Shown here one piece after another: positions 1-9,538 of a DNA stretch of 62,443 nucleotides. This stretch comes from a virus. Where the stretch lies: the IMG/VR virus record IMGVR_UViG_3300042890_000585, positions 1-62,443 of that record; one strand, given 5' to 3'. The translations under genes were made by a program, and so were the position numbers. The notes under the pieces are model-generated. The model searched no databases, was not told the origin of the DNA, and worked only from the letters and a program-made list of their open reading frames with translations. Position 1 is the first letter of the stretch. The number at the start of each line of letters is the position of its first letter.

Positions 1-2
1 CA

Positions 3-845
3 GCAAAAGTAGGTGGAAGCAATGTAACTGCAATCGCGTCTGCAACGGCATCTTTTCGTCAATTCATGTGCTATTTAAGCACGACTATCTCCACCGCATT
101 GACAGGCACAAGAGGGCTAATTAAAAACGGGGTTGGTCAATTAACTCTATCTGGCACTTGCAATTATACAGGGCCAACGCAAATTAACGCTGGAACGCTT
201 GCCGTTACAGGCGCATCAACTCTCAACGGAGTAATTAGCGGATCAGGAACATTAAGAAAAACTGGAACGGCAGTTTTAACGATAGGTGGGAACAATACTT
301 ACTCTGGAGGAACATCGTTTGTTTCGGGAGGGTTATCTGGACTGATATTATTTACATCAAGCAATGCTTTCGGAACGGGACTTTTTACTCTCTCTAACGC
401 CGCAGGGCGAATTGATACAGGGGGTAATGTAACCCTGTCTAACAACTTTCAATTAAACACTTCACTTCAGTATCGCACCATTGGAGCCAACACAATAACT
501 GTTACGGGTAATATTGCAGGGACTGGAAATGTCAGTAAAACAGGAAATGGAATTCTCATTCTGTCTGGAACATTAACCTACACAGGTCAAACAATTATTA
601 CAACGGGATCAATACAGGCTTCAAAAACAACTGGAGCGTCAACCGCGACTGCAACATTTAACTCGACTGGCTCATTCATTGCTGTTTCGTTCAATGTTTC
701 ACCTCCGTCTGGTGTTACAACATTTCGCTTCTTTCAAGGTTCAACATCAGGCACTTGGGGCGTAGGAACTTTGACAGGCGTGCCTGCTGGAACAACGGCA
801 ACTTATAATTCAACAAACTCAACCCTCTCTGTAACAGTCCCATGA
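3..845 (+). CDS. Autotransporter-repeat tail fibre protein, 3' part (gene wraps around the window ends)
   Basis: Frame is open from base 3 to the TGA at 845. The ATG at 66 is internal: codons before it match the start of the gene at 62232. The protein carries repeats of the passenger-associated transport repeat type (pattern GxGxLxKxGxGxLxLSGxxxYTGxTxIxxG), seen at about residues 17-50, 55-85 and 150-185 counted from base 66. This family normally forms a beta-helical stalk in secreted autotransporters; here, beside fibre genes, it most likely forms a host-contact fibre or decoration (inference). No beta-barrel translocator follows it. The next gene overlaps its stop by ATGA. Confidence 0.75.
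   Translation, partial: AKVGGSNVTAIASATASFRQFMCYLSTTISTALTGTRGLIKNGVGQLTLSGTCNYTGPTQINAGTLAVTGASTLNGVISGSGTLRKTGTAVLTIGGNNTYSGGTSFVSGGLSGLILFTSSNAFGTGLFTLSNAAGRIDTGGNVTLSNNFQLNTSLQYRTIGANTITVTGNIAGTGNVSKTGNGILILSGTLTYTGQTIITTGSIQASKTTGASTATATFNSTGSFIAVSFNVSPPSGVTTFRFFQGSTSGTWGVGTLTGVPAGTTATYNSTNSTLSVTVP
64..190 (+). repeat. 127-bp exact repeat shared with the window end (left copy)
   Basis: Bases 64-190 are identical to 62317-62443. The preceding 63 bases also align with 62254-62316 but with about eight mismatches. Since the repeat lies inside one gene and keeps the frame, it reads as circular-assembly overlap, not as a phage terminal repeat. Confidence 0.9.
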
Positions 846-1057
846 TAATTACTCCAAGCGCAAATGGTTGGTCTTATGATGATTCTGTAGGCAAATGGAA
901 ATTGGCATATGAAGATAAAACAATTATGTTCTACCAACAAACAGACCAATCCATTGCCACGCCACAAACATTATTTGTAGGGACTCACGAAGAATGCGAA
1001 GAGCAGATAGTGAAAGAGGGCTTATCTTGGCCTGTTGAGGTTGAGATAACCGCTTGA
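842..1057 (+). CDS. Small fibre-associated protein, 71 aa, unknown
   Basis: Starts at an ATG overlapping the stop of the autotransporter-repeat gene (ATGA), so it is probably translationally coupled to it. It is soluble, acidic and rich in aromatic residues (several Tyr and Trp), with no membrane segment or catalytic motif. Its position between two fibre genes suggests a small fibre cap, chaperone or fibre-assembly protein, but nothing in the sequence proves this. Confidence 0.6.
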   Translation: MIITPSANGWSYDDSVGKWKLAYEDKTIMFYQQTDQSIATPQTLFVGTHEECEEQIVKEGLSWPVEVEITA

Positions 1058-1089
1058 CAAAAACGCAATGCAACGATTAATAATAAACT

Positions 1090-3087
1090 ATGGCACTCAC
1101 ATTTAACCCATTTACTGGAAAACTTGACTTCACTGGAAGTCAATCCAGCGCAGCAGTTGGGGCCACTGGGGCCACAGGCCCATCTGGAGGCCCAACGGGG
1201 GCCACGGGATCCACAGGCCCAACTGGGGCTGGAACCACGGGGGCCACGGGTGTTGCAGGAAATGACGGGGCCACTGGGGCCACTGGGGTGGGATTGCAGG
1301 GTAGTACAGGAAGCACTGGTATTGCTGGAAACGAAGGCAGCACGGGGGCCACTGGAATACAAGGGCCAACTCCTTGGACATTGCCAGCGACAGTATATAA
1401 TAATGGATTTTCATATAATATTGGAGATGCAGTAACTTATCTTGGTGGGTATTACTATAGAACTGGAAACCCACTAAACCCCGGTTTTCCTCCAACACCC
1501 GGTTCAATTAATGCCTCATGGACACCAGTTGCAGATGGTGGGGCTACTGGGCCAGATGGGGCTACTGGTGTTGCAGGAAATGACGGCAGCACAGGGGCCA
1601 CTGGAGTGCAAGGAGATACTGGAGCCACTGGAAGCACTGGAGTCCAAGGAGATGTCGGAGCAACTGGAAGTACTGGAGTCCAAGGAGATGTTGGGGCCAC
1701 GGGAGCTACTGGGATTCAAGGAGGTGTCGGAGCGACTGGGGCCACTGGTATCCAAGGAGACGTTGGGGCTACAGGCGCAACGGGTGATTTTGGATCCACT
1801 GGCGCAACGGGAGCAACAGGATTGACTGGGGTTAGAGGAGCCACTGGAGCCACAGGTGATATCGGAGCAACTGGAACAACGGGATTACAAGGGTCAACTG
1901 GTTCCACTGGAGCAACAGGAGTCGAAGGAGCCACTGGAGCAACAGGTTCTACTGGCGTTTCTGGAACAGATGGAGCTACTGGTGCTACAGGATTGCAAGG
2001 AGACGTTGGAGCTACAGGTATTCAAGGTGATATTGGTGCTACTGGATTAGATGGAAGCACTGGAGCCACAGGATTAACTGGAGCTACTGGTTTGGAAGGT
2101 GCAACTGGTTCTACTGGCATTGCTGGCGTTGATGGTGCTACAGGCGCAACTGGCGTTGCTGGAACAGACGGAGCAACAGGAGCAACTGGGGCTACTGGAT
2201 TGCAAGGTGATGTTGGAGCAACTGGAGCGACAGGCGTTGCTGGTGGGCAAGGAAGCACTGGTGCTACAGGCGTGCAAGGTTCAACGGGGGTTACTGGTGC
2301 TACTGGCATTACTGGCGTTGATGGCTCGACAGGAGCAACCGGAATAGGCACAAGCGGTTCTACTGGAGCTACAGGGTTGCAAGGTGCGACAGGTTTGACT
2401 GGTGCTGGTGGTGCATTGGGATATTACGGATCATTTTACGATTTAACAGATCAACCATTAGTTAGCATAACGGCAGAGCAAGTTGTTGCAATTGGAAATA
2501 CATCAGAACAAAATGGTGTGACTATTGTAAATGGTGATGAAGTTACTTTTGCCAATGCAGGAACTTACAGTCTCACTTTTTCTGTACAAGTTACAAATCT
2601 GGCTAACTCTGTGGAAAGGGCAACATTCTGGCTAAAAACTAACAATGTCGATTACCCCGATTCCGCTACAGAACTCGATTTACAGCCTCGCAAATCAGCA
2701 GGAAATCCTAATCGTCAAGTGTTGACGATCAACTATGTTGCAACAGCAGTAGCAGGACAACAAGTTCAACTTTATTGGTCTGGGACAAGCACTGATTTAA
2801 CTGTTGAATCGTTGCCAGCAGGAACATCTCCTGTGTCTCCAGCGGTTCCATCTATTATTTTAACAGCAGTGCAAGTAATGTATACACAGCTTGGGCCAAC
2901 TGGAGCCACGGGGGTACAAGGAAGCACTGGGGCCACGGGAGTTACGCCAGCAAATATTGTTCTCTCGGATATAACTGGTTTATCAGGTGCAACCCAATTA
3001 ACCAATCTTGTTGAAATTACTCAAACTGGCTACAATTTAATCGTTACCCCAGACCCGAACACGTTGTATGTAATTGTTGGCCCATAA
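1090..3087 (+). CDS. Collagen-like tail fibre with C-terminal jelly-roll-like head
   Basis: 665 aa. A 14-residue N-terminus ([14 protein letters not shown]) is shared with the 57-aa protein at 60735. Residues about 23-440 are Gly-X-Y triplets, mostly GATG, interrupted near residues 95-150 by a module with aromatic spacing like carbohydrate-binding modules (YxxGDxVxYxGxxY then W). Residues about 440-600 look like a beta jelly roll (C1q/TNF style), followed by a short GATG stretch. The last about 30 residues resemble the end of the fibre at 61645 (pattern LTNxxxITxxGYN...NTxYxIVG). Likely a trimeric receptor-binding fibre. The DNA is highly repetitive and open in several frames, which explains many false ORFs. 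Confidence 0.8.
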   Translation: MALTFNPFTGKLDFTGSQSSAAVGATGATGPSGGPTGATGSTGPTGAGTTGATGVAGNDGATGATGVGLQGSTGSTGIAGNEGSTGATGIQGPTPWTLPATVYNNGFSYNIGDAVTYLGGYYYRTGNPLNPGFPPTPGSINASWTPVADGGATGPDGATGVAGNDGSTGATGVQGDTGATGSTGVQGDVGATGSTGVQGDVGATGATGIQGGVGATGATGIQGDVGATGATGDFGSTGATGATGLTGVRGATGATGDIGATGTTGLQGSTGSTGATGVEGATGATGSTGVSGTDGATGATGLQGDVGATGIQGDIGATGLDGSTGATGLTGATGLEGATGSTGIAGVDGATGATGVAGTDGATGATGATGLQGDVGATGATGVAGGQGSTGATGVQGSTGVTGATGITGVDGSTGATGIGTSGSTGATGLQGATGLTGAGGALGYYGSFYDLTDQPLVSITAEQVVAIGNTSEQNGVTIVNGDEVTFANAGTYSLTFSVQVTNLANSVERATFWLKTNNVDYPDSATELDLQPRKSAGNPNRQVLTINYVATAVAGQQVQLYWSGTSTDLTVESLPAGTSPVSPAVPSIILTAVQVMYTQLGPTGATGVQGSTGATGVTPANIVLSDITGLSGATQLTNLVEITQTGYNLIVTPDPNTLYVIVGP

Positions 3088-3092
3088 TTAAA

Positions 3093-3266
3093 ATGAACGA
3101 TAACGCAACCAGTCACGGAATATTAGGTACGATTGTATCGACAACAGGATTTATAGTTAGTATGTTACCAGAAATAGAAGCGTCAATTAGAGTTGCGGGT
3201 GGAATTATCTCCATTATTGCTGGTGTTCTGACTTGCATCTATATGGTAAAGCAGATTTCAAAATGA
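3093..3266 (+). CDS. Small two-helix membrane protein, holin-like
   Basis: 57 aa, missed by length-limited gene callers. Polar N-terminus, a hydrophobic stretch at about residues 10-25 and a second at 33-51, then a basic tail (KQISK). It is the first of five genes chained by overlaps up to the metallophosphoesterase: its TGA overlaps the ATG of the lipoprotein at 3263. Size, two transmembrane segments and position upstream of the endolysin support a holin or holin-partner role (inference). Confidence 0.65.
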   Translation: MNDNATSHGILGTIVSTTGFIVSMLPEIEASIRVAGGIISIIAGVLTCIYMVKQISK

Positions 3267-3493
3267 AACCCAAAAAATTTGCTCTTGTAATAATAGTAAT
3301 ATCATTTATTCTATTCGGAACCTCATTCTTAACTGGATGTGTATCAGTTCCAATTCCACCAGCAGGAGATAAGGTTGGTGAGTTAGGACACATTAAAATT
3401 TCACTTAAATTTCAGTACCTCCCAGCAACACAACCCGATATTGATTGGTTTAATCCACTCATACCACAACCCAAACTATATAAAGATAAATGA
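3263..3493 (+). CDS. Lipoprotein in lysis cassette, possible outer-membrane spanin
   Basis: 76 aa. Start ATG 3263 overlaps the preceding stop; an upstream start would add ten residues that overlap the holin-like gene. Basic N-terminus (MKPKK), hydrophobic core and a lipobox ending FLTGC with Cys at about residue 24, then a short proline-rich mature part of about 52 residues. Rz1-type outer-membrane spanins are short proline-rich lipoproteins encoded beside holin and endolysin genes, which fits. No obvious inner-membrane spanin with a long coiled coil was seen, so the partner may be one of the flanking small membrane proteins or the assignment may be wrong. Confidence 0.65.
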   Translation: MKPKKFALVIIVISFILFGTSFLTGCVSVPIPPAGDKVGELGHIKISLKFQYLPATQPDIDWFNPLIPQPKLYKDK

Positions 3494-3666
3494 AAATTGT
3501 AGATTACATCTTGGCTCGTCTTTCGGAATCGTCAACTTATCGTGGTGCGATTTTTCTTCTTGGTGGACTTGGTATTGCCGTTGCTCCAGAACAAGCTAAT
3601 GCGATTGCTGCGGCATCTATGGCTATTGCAGGAGCAATTAACGTGTTCCGAAAAGAAAAGAAATAA
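3490..3666 (+). CDS. Holin-like small membrane protein
   Basis: 58 aa, starting at the ATG overlapping the lipoprotein stop and ending in TAATG with the endolysin. Sequence features: amphipathic N-terminus (MKIVDYILARLSES), two hydrophobic Gly/Ala-rich segments (about residues 19-33 and 37-52) and a strongly basic tail (FRKEKK). This is the typical layout of small two-TM phage holins, and direct coupling to the endolysin makes it the better holin candidate of the two in this cassette. Confidence 0.7.
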   Translation: MKIVDYILARLSESSTYRGAIFLLGGLGIAVAPEQANAIAAASMAIAGAINVFRKEKK

Positions 3667-5222
3667 TGCTTCATAAGTTAACCGATATCGCACTTCGTGA
3701 AGTCGGAGTGCGAGAAATTGGTTCTAACAATTGCGGTAAGCGCATCCGCGAATACCAATCCGCAACTGAACTTGATCCTGCTGCTTGGCCTTGGTGTGCA
3801 GCGTTCGTAGATTGGTCAATTCGTGAGTGGTTAAAAGATGATGGTGTTGTGGCATGGCTAGGACTTAAAAACCGCACTGCTGACCAATGGAGGCCAAAAA
3901 CAGCACTGGCATATGGTCTAACATCATGGGCAAAACAAAGACCAAATACCGCCAGTATTTACAATGAAAAAGATAGAGCAGTTGCTGGAGACATTGTTAC
4001 ATTTGATTTTTCGCACGTTGGAATTGTTATTGAAGATTCTATGAGTCATATCGTGACCATCGAGGGAAATGCGCTTCCATTGATATCAAAAGTTTTGACT
4101 CCACATGGATTCAAATTGATGAAAGACATTAAAGTTGGTGAAAAGGTGATTGATCCAGATGGAGAAGAATCATTTGTAACTGGAGTTTTTCCACAAGGAT
4201 CAAGAGATTTGTATAAAATAAAACTTCAAGATAAGTCAGAGGCAATTTCATGCGATCAACATTTATGGAAAATACAAATTGATGGAAGAAAAGATAAGGT
4301 ATTAAACACTATTGATCTTAAAAAAAGAGTTAATTCAAAAACACTACGATCAAGAATACCTCAAATACAACCAGTAAATTTTTCATTCAACGATAATCTT
4401 GTAATCGAGCCATATTTGATGGGTCTACTTATTGGTGATGGTGGAATGTCATCAGATTATCTTGGATTCACAAATATAGATGATGAAATAATTGATCATG
4501 TAAAAAATAATCTTGTGTCTGGTCATATTTTAAAACCTCATATTGAAAATGAAAATATAGTTAGAGGTAATTACAGGATTATTTCTGAATCAAAATGCAA
4601 AAATCAAATGATTCGTATTTTAAAAGAATTAAATCTTCAAGGTAAAAAATCTTTTGAAAAGTTTATACCGGAAATATACAAAAATTCATCAATTGAAAAC
4701 AGGTTGAGCTTGCTTCAGGGATTGATGGATTCAGATGGTAATGTTGATAAAATTGGGAGATGTGATTTTTCATCTTCATCAAAACAATTGAGCGAAGATG
4801 TTATGGATTTAATTCGATCTCTTGGCGGCAGGTGCGCATTGAATGTAAAAACAAATATATTTTACACATCACCAAATCAAAAAATGCCAAAACAAGCAAG
4901 AGATTGCTATAGACTTCAAAACATAAATATGCCATTTTTCAATCCGTTTAGATTGAAAAGAAAAGCAGATAGATTTAAGTTTAGAAACGCAGCTTGGGCA
5001 AGAAGGATTGTTTCTGTTGAGCCATGCGGAACTGGAGAAGTTCAGTGTATTTCTGTATCCGCAAAATCGAATCTTTTTATTACTGACAACTACATTCCAA
5101 CGCACAATACAAATGGGTCTGGTACTAGAGACTCTGAAAGTGGTGATGGGGTCTGGAAAAAGACCCGTAAAAAATCACTTATAAAAGATCTTATTCGCAT
5201 ACATACATCAACAGCAAAATAA
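3666..5222 (+). CDS. CHAP-domain endolysin interrupted by an intein
   Basis: 518-aa precursor. Extein residues 1-135 and 482-518 form a 172-aa CHAP-type amidase/endopeptidase: catalytic Cys44 in WPWCAAF, His117 in SHVGIV, and Glu133 in TIEGN. Residues 136-481 (346 aa) are an intein ending in His-Asn before Thr482. After removal the chain reads TIEGN joined to TNGSG, restoring the usual end of a CHAP domain, followed by VWKKTRK. The enzyme should cleave peptidoglycan once the holin releases it. It is translationally coupled to the holin-like gene upstream and the phosphoesterase downstream. An active enzyme probably depends on splicing, because the intein sits two residues after the third catalytic residue. 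Confidence 0.9.
   Translation: MLHKLTDIALREVGVREIGSNNCGKRIREYQSATELDPAAWPWCAAFVDWSIREWLKDDGVVAWLGLKNRTADQWRPKTALAYGLTSWAKQRPNTASIYNEKDRAVAGDIVTFDFSHVGIVIEDSMSHIVTIEGNALPLISKVLTPHGFKLMKDIKVGEKVIDPDGEESFVTGVFPQGSRDLYKIKLQDKSEAISCDQHLWKIQIDGRKDKVLNTIDLKKRVNSKTLRSRIPQIQPVNFSFNDNLVIEPYLMGLLIGDGGMSSDYLGFTNIDDEIIDHVKNNLVSGHILKPHIENENIVRGNYRIISESKCKNQMIRILKELNLQGKKSFEKFIPEIYKNSSIENRLSLLQGLMDSDGNVDKIGRCDFSSSSKQLSEDVMDLIRSLGGRCALNVKTNIFYTSPNQKMPKQARDCYRLQNINMPFFNPFRLKRKADRFKFRNAAWARRIVSVEPCGTGEVQCISVSAKSNLFITDNYIPTHNTNGSGTRDSESGDGVWKKTRKKSLIKDLIRIHTSTAK
4071..5108 (+). mobile_element. LAGLIDADG homing intein in endolysin
   Basis: 346 aa in frame. N-terminal splicing block begins with Ala136 (ALPLISKVLTPHG), an Ala-1 start seen in some phage inteins, followed by DIKVGEKVIDPDG. 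A block-B-like segment has CDQHLW with His199. Two LAGLIDADG-like helices are visible, LMGLLIGDGG at residues 251-260 and LLQGLMDSDG at 349-358, so the homing endonuclease looks intact. Block F and G read LFITDNYIPTHN, and the +1 extein residue is Thr482. The DNA is more A/T-rich than the flanking extein, consistent with transfer. Insertion is immediately after the conserved EGN of the CHAP domain. Confidence 0.92.
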
Positions 5223-5986
5223 TGGCAAATATCACACACAAGTGGAAGAAAGTCCTAGCAGTTTCGTGCAGTCATGCAAAATATTGCGACAAAGAGGCTT
5301 GGAATGCCGTAATGACGTTCAAATCGCGCTTTTCACCTGATACAATCCTGCATCTTGGAGATTTTATTGATTTATCAGCTTTAATGGGTAATGGAATAGG
5401 TTCTGGAAGTGATGGAGATGAAGTAACTCCAGACATTGACACAGGTTTAATGCATCTTCGTGAATTAATGGCTGGATGCAAAAATCCTTATGTTCTTTGT
5501 GGAAACCATGAAGATCGTGCTTGGAAATTGACTCACAGCAAAAATTCTGTCACTTCATATTGCGCTCACAAAATTGTGTCTGCAATCGAAGATACAACGA
5601 AAAAACTAAAAGCTAGATTAATTCCTTATTCTGGAATTGAACAGATCGTTGACATAGCGGACATTGGTTTTACTCATGGAACTTGCTATGGTGAATCTGC
5701 AGCTAGGGACATGGCAGAGCAATATTGCAATGGGACAAGGCGTAAAATAGTAATGGGACACACCCATCGTGTTGCTATCCAAAATGCCAGAACATATCAT
5801 GGTGGCACTTGCTATAATATCGGAACATTAACCGCTAGAGGGGCGTTAGAATACGCCAAAAATAGGAGAAGCACGTTCAGTTGGTGTCAGGCTTGGTGTT
5901 GGGGTGAGTATTGTGAATCACTTAATCAATCTTCACTTCAAATCACGCAAAGAGGCAGGGGAGAAGCATGGAGAATGCCAATTTAA
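5222..5986 (+). CDS. Calcineurin-like metallophosphoesterase
   Basis: 254 aa, starts at TAATG shared with the endolysin stop. Metallophosphoesterase motifs in order: GDFID (46-50), GNHED (94-98), THG (151-153) and GHTH (179-182), which together bind two metals and the phosphate. The first motif, normally DxH, reads Cys16-Ser-His18, so one metal-binding Asp is replaced by Cys. Substrate unknown; family members act on nucleotides, nucleic acids or phosphoproteins. Its place at the end of the lysis cassette is odd for such an enzyme. The C-terminal tail after about residue 225 is outside the core. Confidence 0.8.
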   Translation: MANITHKWKKVLAVSCSHAKYCDKEAWNAVMTFKSRFSPDTILHLGDFIDLSALMGNGIGSGSDGDEVTPDIDTGLMHLRELMAGCKNPYVLCGNHEDRAWKLTHSKNSVTSYCAHKIVSAIEDTTKKLKARLIPYSGIEQIVDIADIGFTHGTCYGESAARDMAEQYCNGTRRKIVMGHTHRVAIQNARTYHGGTCYNIGTLTARGALEYAKNRRSTFSWCQAWCWGEYCESLNQSSLQITQRGRGEAWRMPI

Positions 5987-5987
5987 C

Positions 5988-6257
5988 ATGACCCCCAACG
6001 ATTTTCTTAAAATTCTACTTAATGCAAGCAATAAATGCACTGATCCACCACCAAATGACTGGCACTCAAGAGATCAATTGGGCAAAATATGGAATGTCAA
6101 AAAAACAATCTGTTGGACTAGGATTTCAAAAGGAATTAAACTTGGATTAATTGAAAAAAAGACATTTTATATTCCAGACATGAATGGAACAATGAAGCCA
6201 GTTCCTCATTATTATTTTCTAGACAAAAAACCCAATAAAAAAACTTGCATTAAGTAA
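5988..6257 (+). CDS. Putative winged-helix DNA-binding protein
   Basis: 89 aa from the ATG at 5988, one base after the phosphoesterase stop; GGAG lies about 12 nt upstream. A GTG at 5904 in frame is possible but would overlap 83 bases of the preceding gene. The central stretch (dQLGKIWNVKKTICWTRI followed by GIKLGLIEKKTF) looks like a helix-turn-helix with a following wing. It could regulate the late fibre genes that follow, but no family was recognised with certainty. Confidence 0.6.
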   Translation: MTPNDFLKILLNASNKCTDPPPNDWHSRDQLGKIWNVKKTICWTRISKGIKLGLIEKKTFYIPDMNGTMKPVPHYYFLDKKPNKKTCIK

Positions 6258-6265
6258 AAGAACAA

Positions 6266-6277
6266 TTAGAATTCTAA
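6266..6277 (+). promoter_or_regulatory. 12-bp perfect palindrome upstream of the modular fibre gene
   Basis: TTAGAATTCTAA, a perfect palindrome four bases before the ATG at 6282 and eight bases after the preceding stop. It could be an operator for the neighbouring HTH-like protein or simply an A/T-rich chance palindrome. Confidence 0.25.
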
Positions 6278-6281
6278 AATT

Positions 6282-9200
6282 ATGTCATGTAGCAACGATT
6301 CAAATAGTAATGTCTGTAGGCAAGACATCCCCTATCCCCAGATTTCCAGTGAAAGCGTTCCTTCGTTGATTAGCAATTTAGTTTATGCTTTATACGGCAC
6401 AATCGACAAATCTGTTGTTAATGGACGTGTTGTTTGGGATATCCCATGTGATCCAAACAATACTTCTGAAGTTGATAATATTCCACGTGAAGAAGGTGAA
6501 GGTTTGCTTTGTTATTTGTTGCGTGTTTTTGACAACACAATTGCACAGGATTTTTTACGTTGGGGATTTACAGGTAATGGAACAACATCTTCATTTAGTT
6601 TATCTGGTGCTTTTTTAAATACTTCAAATGGCTATATTGTATATGTAAATGGAGTTGTTCGTGATCCTATTACTTACACAATTTCTGGTGTATCTCCAAA
6701 AATAATTACTTTTGGAAGTCCTATAGCAAATGGATCATTGTTGACTGTTGTTCAATTGCAATCTCCGATTTCTGTTGGAGCTACAGGTTTTACTGGAGCA
6801 AGTGGTGCTACTGGATTGCGTGGAGCCACTGGCATAGGATCAACTGGCGCAACAGGTTTGACTGGTTTAACTGGGCCTCAAGGAACCCCCGGTGGAGCCA
6901 CTGGAGCCACTGGATTGCAAGGCCCACAAGGAAATGCAGGGCCAGTCGGTGGGCAGAGGTGGTTTTATAATAGTACAGGTGGATTGCCCGGCGGTGACAC
7001 TGTTTTGTTTCTTTCTGGGGCTACAACAACAAATCCATTAGGGTACTCGGTAAATATTGATGGTGTAACGCAAGATCCAGCAAATTATTATCTTACTCCA
7101 ACTGGTCTTGGTGATGGTCTTTTTCTTACATTAGAATATGTAGTTGCTGTTGGTTCTGCAATTGTCATTACATCTTTAAATGGCATTCAAGGCGCGAGTG
7201 GTAGCACTGGCAGTACTGGTGTTATCGGTCTGACTGGAGCAACTGGTGTACGTGGAGCAACGGGAATAGGATCAACTGGATCAACTGGTGTTATAGGTCT
7301 GACTGGAGCTACTGGCCCATCTGGTGGCCCAACTGGAGCCACGGGAGCAAGTGGTCTTCGTGGATTCCCCGGCAATGCAGGGCCAGTCGGTGGTCAGCGT
7401 TGGGCCTACGATGGTGGAAATACAAATTCATTTTCTATTGTTGGGGCAACAACAAATAATCCATTAGGGTATTTGGTATGCATTGACGGAGTTACTCAAG
7501 ACCCCGCTAATTATTCTATTTCTGGAACATTGCTAACAATGTCAGCGTTTGTTCCAACAGGTTCACAAATTGTAATTGTTTCTTTGAACGGCATTCAAGG
7601 CGCAACTGGTGTAGCAGGTTCAGCAGGGCCATTCGGTGGTATTCGCTGGGCCTATGATGGTGGAAATACTAATTCGTTCTCTATTGTTGGAAACACAACT
7701 AACAATCCCATTGGTTATTCTGTAAATATTGATGGCGTAACGCAAGATCCAGTCAATTATTCTATAAGCGGAACTACACTTACAATGTCATCAATTGTTC
7801 CAAGTGGATCAACAATTGTTATTACATCTCTTAATGGCATTCAAGGTGCTACTGGATTTGGTGCAACTGGAGCGACTGGCGTTAATGGCCAACAAGGAAG
7901 CACTGGTTCTACTGGCGTTGGTTCCACTGGCGCGACTGGAATTGGTTCTACTGGCCCTCGCGGAGCGACTGGTGCAACTGGAATCGGCGCAACTGGGGCA
8001 AGTGGTGTTCGTGGAGCAACTGGAATTGGTGAAGTTTTAAATGTTCAGAGCTTCTCAACTAATTACATTAGCTTTGGTGCAAAAATATTTTACTACTCTC
8101 CAACAGACGTTGGTTTTGCTGAAGGAAGCAGAATTCGCATAACAGCAAATTCAGCGTATCCATACGACTTTATTGAAGGAATTGCAGTTCAAGTTTCAAA
8201 TCAATTCATAATAATTTTACCAGATGCAATTGAAGGTGCTGGTGCTTATGCCGATTGGCAAATAACTGTTGCTGGTGAATTTGGTGCTACAGGTGCTACT
8301 GGTATTCAAGGTTCTACAGGCCCAAGTGGTGGCCCAACTGGAGCTACGGGCATTCAAGGTGCTACTGGCCCGTCTGGTGGCCCAACTGGTGCTACTGGAG
8401 CGACTGGAGCGGTTGCTCCTGCTGGTGGACTTCGCTGGTCAAGTGTTGGTGATGGATTCAGAACAGATTTTGATGTAACTGGAGCATTGTCTACAATGGC
8501 AACCGCATTTTTGGTTGTTATTGATGGTGTAGTTCAAGACCCAAACAATTATTCGATTGCTGGATCTATTCTTACGATATCATCTCCAGTCCCAGCTGGA
8601 TCACAGATTGTTATTGTATCTCTTAATGGTGTTCGTGGATCAACTGGGCCTCAAGGAACACCGGGTGGTGCGACTGGGGCTACTGGGCCACAAGGAAACG
8701 CTGGGCCAGTTGGTGGTCAGCGATGGGCTTATGTTGGTTCCAATAATACTGCTTTTAACATTACTGGAGCAACAACAACCAATCCACTTGGTTATTCTGT
8801 AAACATTGATGGTGTTACTCAAGACCCTAACGATTATTCAATCGCATCTGGATTTCCATATGTTCTTACAATGTCTTCTCCAGTTCCATCTGGATCAAAT
8901 ATTGTAATTACTTCGCTTAATGGAATTACAGGTGCAACTGGTGTAGCAGGTTCTGCTGGGCCTTTTGGCGGGATTCGATGGGCTTATGCTGGCAATAATG
9001 ATACTAATTTTGATATTACAGGAAATACAACGAATAATCCTATTGGATATTTGGTGTGCATTGATGGTGTAACGCAAGACCCTATTAATTATTCCATCAC
9101 TGGAAACACGCTTACCACTACATCCGCTGTTCCAATTGGTTCACAAATTGTCATCATTTCTTTGAATGGTATTCAAGGTGCTACTGGGCCAAGTGGTGGA

Positions 9201-9491
9201 GCAACTGGGGCTACTGGAGTAGGAGCGCAAGGAAGCACAGGAGCAACTGGAGTATTGCCACCAACAAACTTTGGTAATGCATGGGCATATACAGGAGATG
9301 GAATTCAAACAGTATTTGCAATTACTGGTGGATTAAGTATTTTGTCAGCAGCATACCTTGTTCATGTAGATGGCATTTACCAAAAATCAACAAATTATAC
9401 AATTGACAATATTATCCCAAGGACATTAACTTTCTCGACACCGATACCATCGGGATCGGAAATAACGATAGTATCACTATCAGTAGCTTAA
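6282..9491 (+). CDS. Giant modular collagen-like / beta-module tail fibre
   Basis: 1069 aa. After a roughly 85-residue N-terminal region, eight related modules of about 70 residues follow the pattern WAYxGxN...[18 protein letters not shown]...VPxGSxIVIxSLNGxxGATG. They are separated by collagen-like GATG stretches; a ninth, unrelated module lies near residues 585-665 (starting GEVLNVQSF). The last module ends the protein at TIVSLSVA. Repeats at the DNA level (for example around 7380-7610 and 7630-7840) would allow module gain and loss by recombination. Likely a long fibre for reversible binding to the host surface; the exact receptor cannot be deduced. Confidence 0.75.
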   Translation: MSCSNDSNSNVCRQDIPYPQISSESVPSLISNLVYALYGTIDKSVVNGRVVWDIPCDPNNTSEVDNIPREEGEGLLCYLLRVFDNTIAQDFLRWGFTGNGTTSSFSLSGAFLNTSNGYIVYVNGVVRDPITYTISGVSPKIITFGSPIANGSLLTVVQLQSPISVGATGFTGASGATGLRGATGIGSTGATGLTGLTGPQGTPGGATGATGLQGPQGNAGPVGGQRWFYNSTGGLPGGDTVLFLSGATTTNPLGYSVNIDGVTQDPANYYLTPTGLGDGLFLTLEYVVAVGSAIVITSLNGIQGASGSTGSTGVIGLTGATGVRGATGIGSTGSTGVIGLTGATGPSGGPTGATGASGLRGFPGNAGPVGGQRWAYDGGNTNSFSIVGATTNNPLGYLVCIDGVTQDPANYSISGTLLTMSAFVPTGSQIVIVSLNGIQGATGVAGSAGPFGGIRWAYDGGNTNSFSIVGNTTNNPIGYSVNIDGVTQDPVNYSISGTTLTMSSIVPSGSTIVITSLNGIQGATGFGATGATGVNGQQGSTGSTGVGSTGATGIGSTGPRGATGATGIGATGASGVRGATGIGEVLNVQSFSTNYISFGAKIFYYSPTDVGFAEGSRIRITANSAYPYDFIEGIAVQVSNQFIIILPDAIEGAGAYADWQITVAGEFGATGATGIQGSTGPSGGPTGATGIQGATGPSGGPTGATGATGAVAPAGGLRWSSVGDGFRTDFDVTGALSTMATAFLVVIDGVVQDPNNYSIAGSILTISSPVPAGSQIVIVSLNGVRGSTGPQGTPGGATGATGPQGNAGPVGGQRWAYVGSNNTAFNITGATTTNPLGYSVNIDGVTQDPNDYSIASGFPYVLTMSSPVPSGSNIVITSLNGITGATGVAGSAGPFGGIRWAYAGNNDTNFDITGNTTNNPIGYLVCIDGVTQDPINYSITGNTLTTTSAVPIGSQIVIISLNGIQGATGPSGGATGATGVGAQGSTGATGVLPPTNFGNAWAYTGDGIQTVFAITGGLSILSAAYLVHVDGIYQKSTNYTIDNIIPRTLTFSTPIPSGSEITIVSLSVA

Positions 9492-9538
9492 CAATCAAAA
9501 ACAACAAACAAACAAACTAAAACAGAAAACATAATATT

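Noticed and set aside
64-190. True direct terminal repeats of the virion DNA
   Set aside because: The repeat is inside one gene and its length equals a common assembler k-mer; such repeats normally lie in non-coding end regions.
1124-2351. Many open frames in other phases over the collagen-like fibre
   Set aside because: Products of the GATG triplet repeat read in other phases (poly Pro-Val-Ala, Leu-Glu-Gln or Ser-Cys patterns).
1140-2400. Regular short DNA repeats resembling a CRISPR array
   Set aside because: The spacing follows 9- and 12-base coding triplets (Gly-Ala-Thr-Gly) in a long open frame; no constant repeat with unique spacers of equal length.
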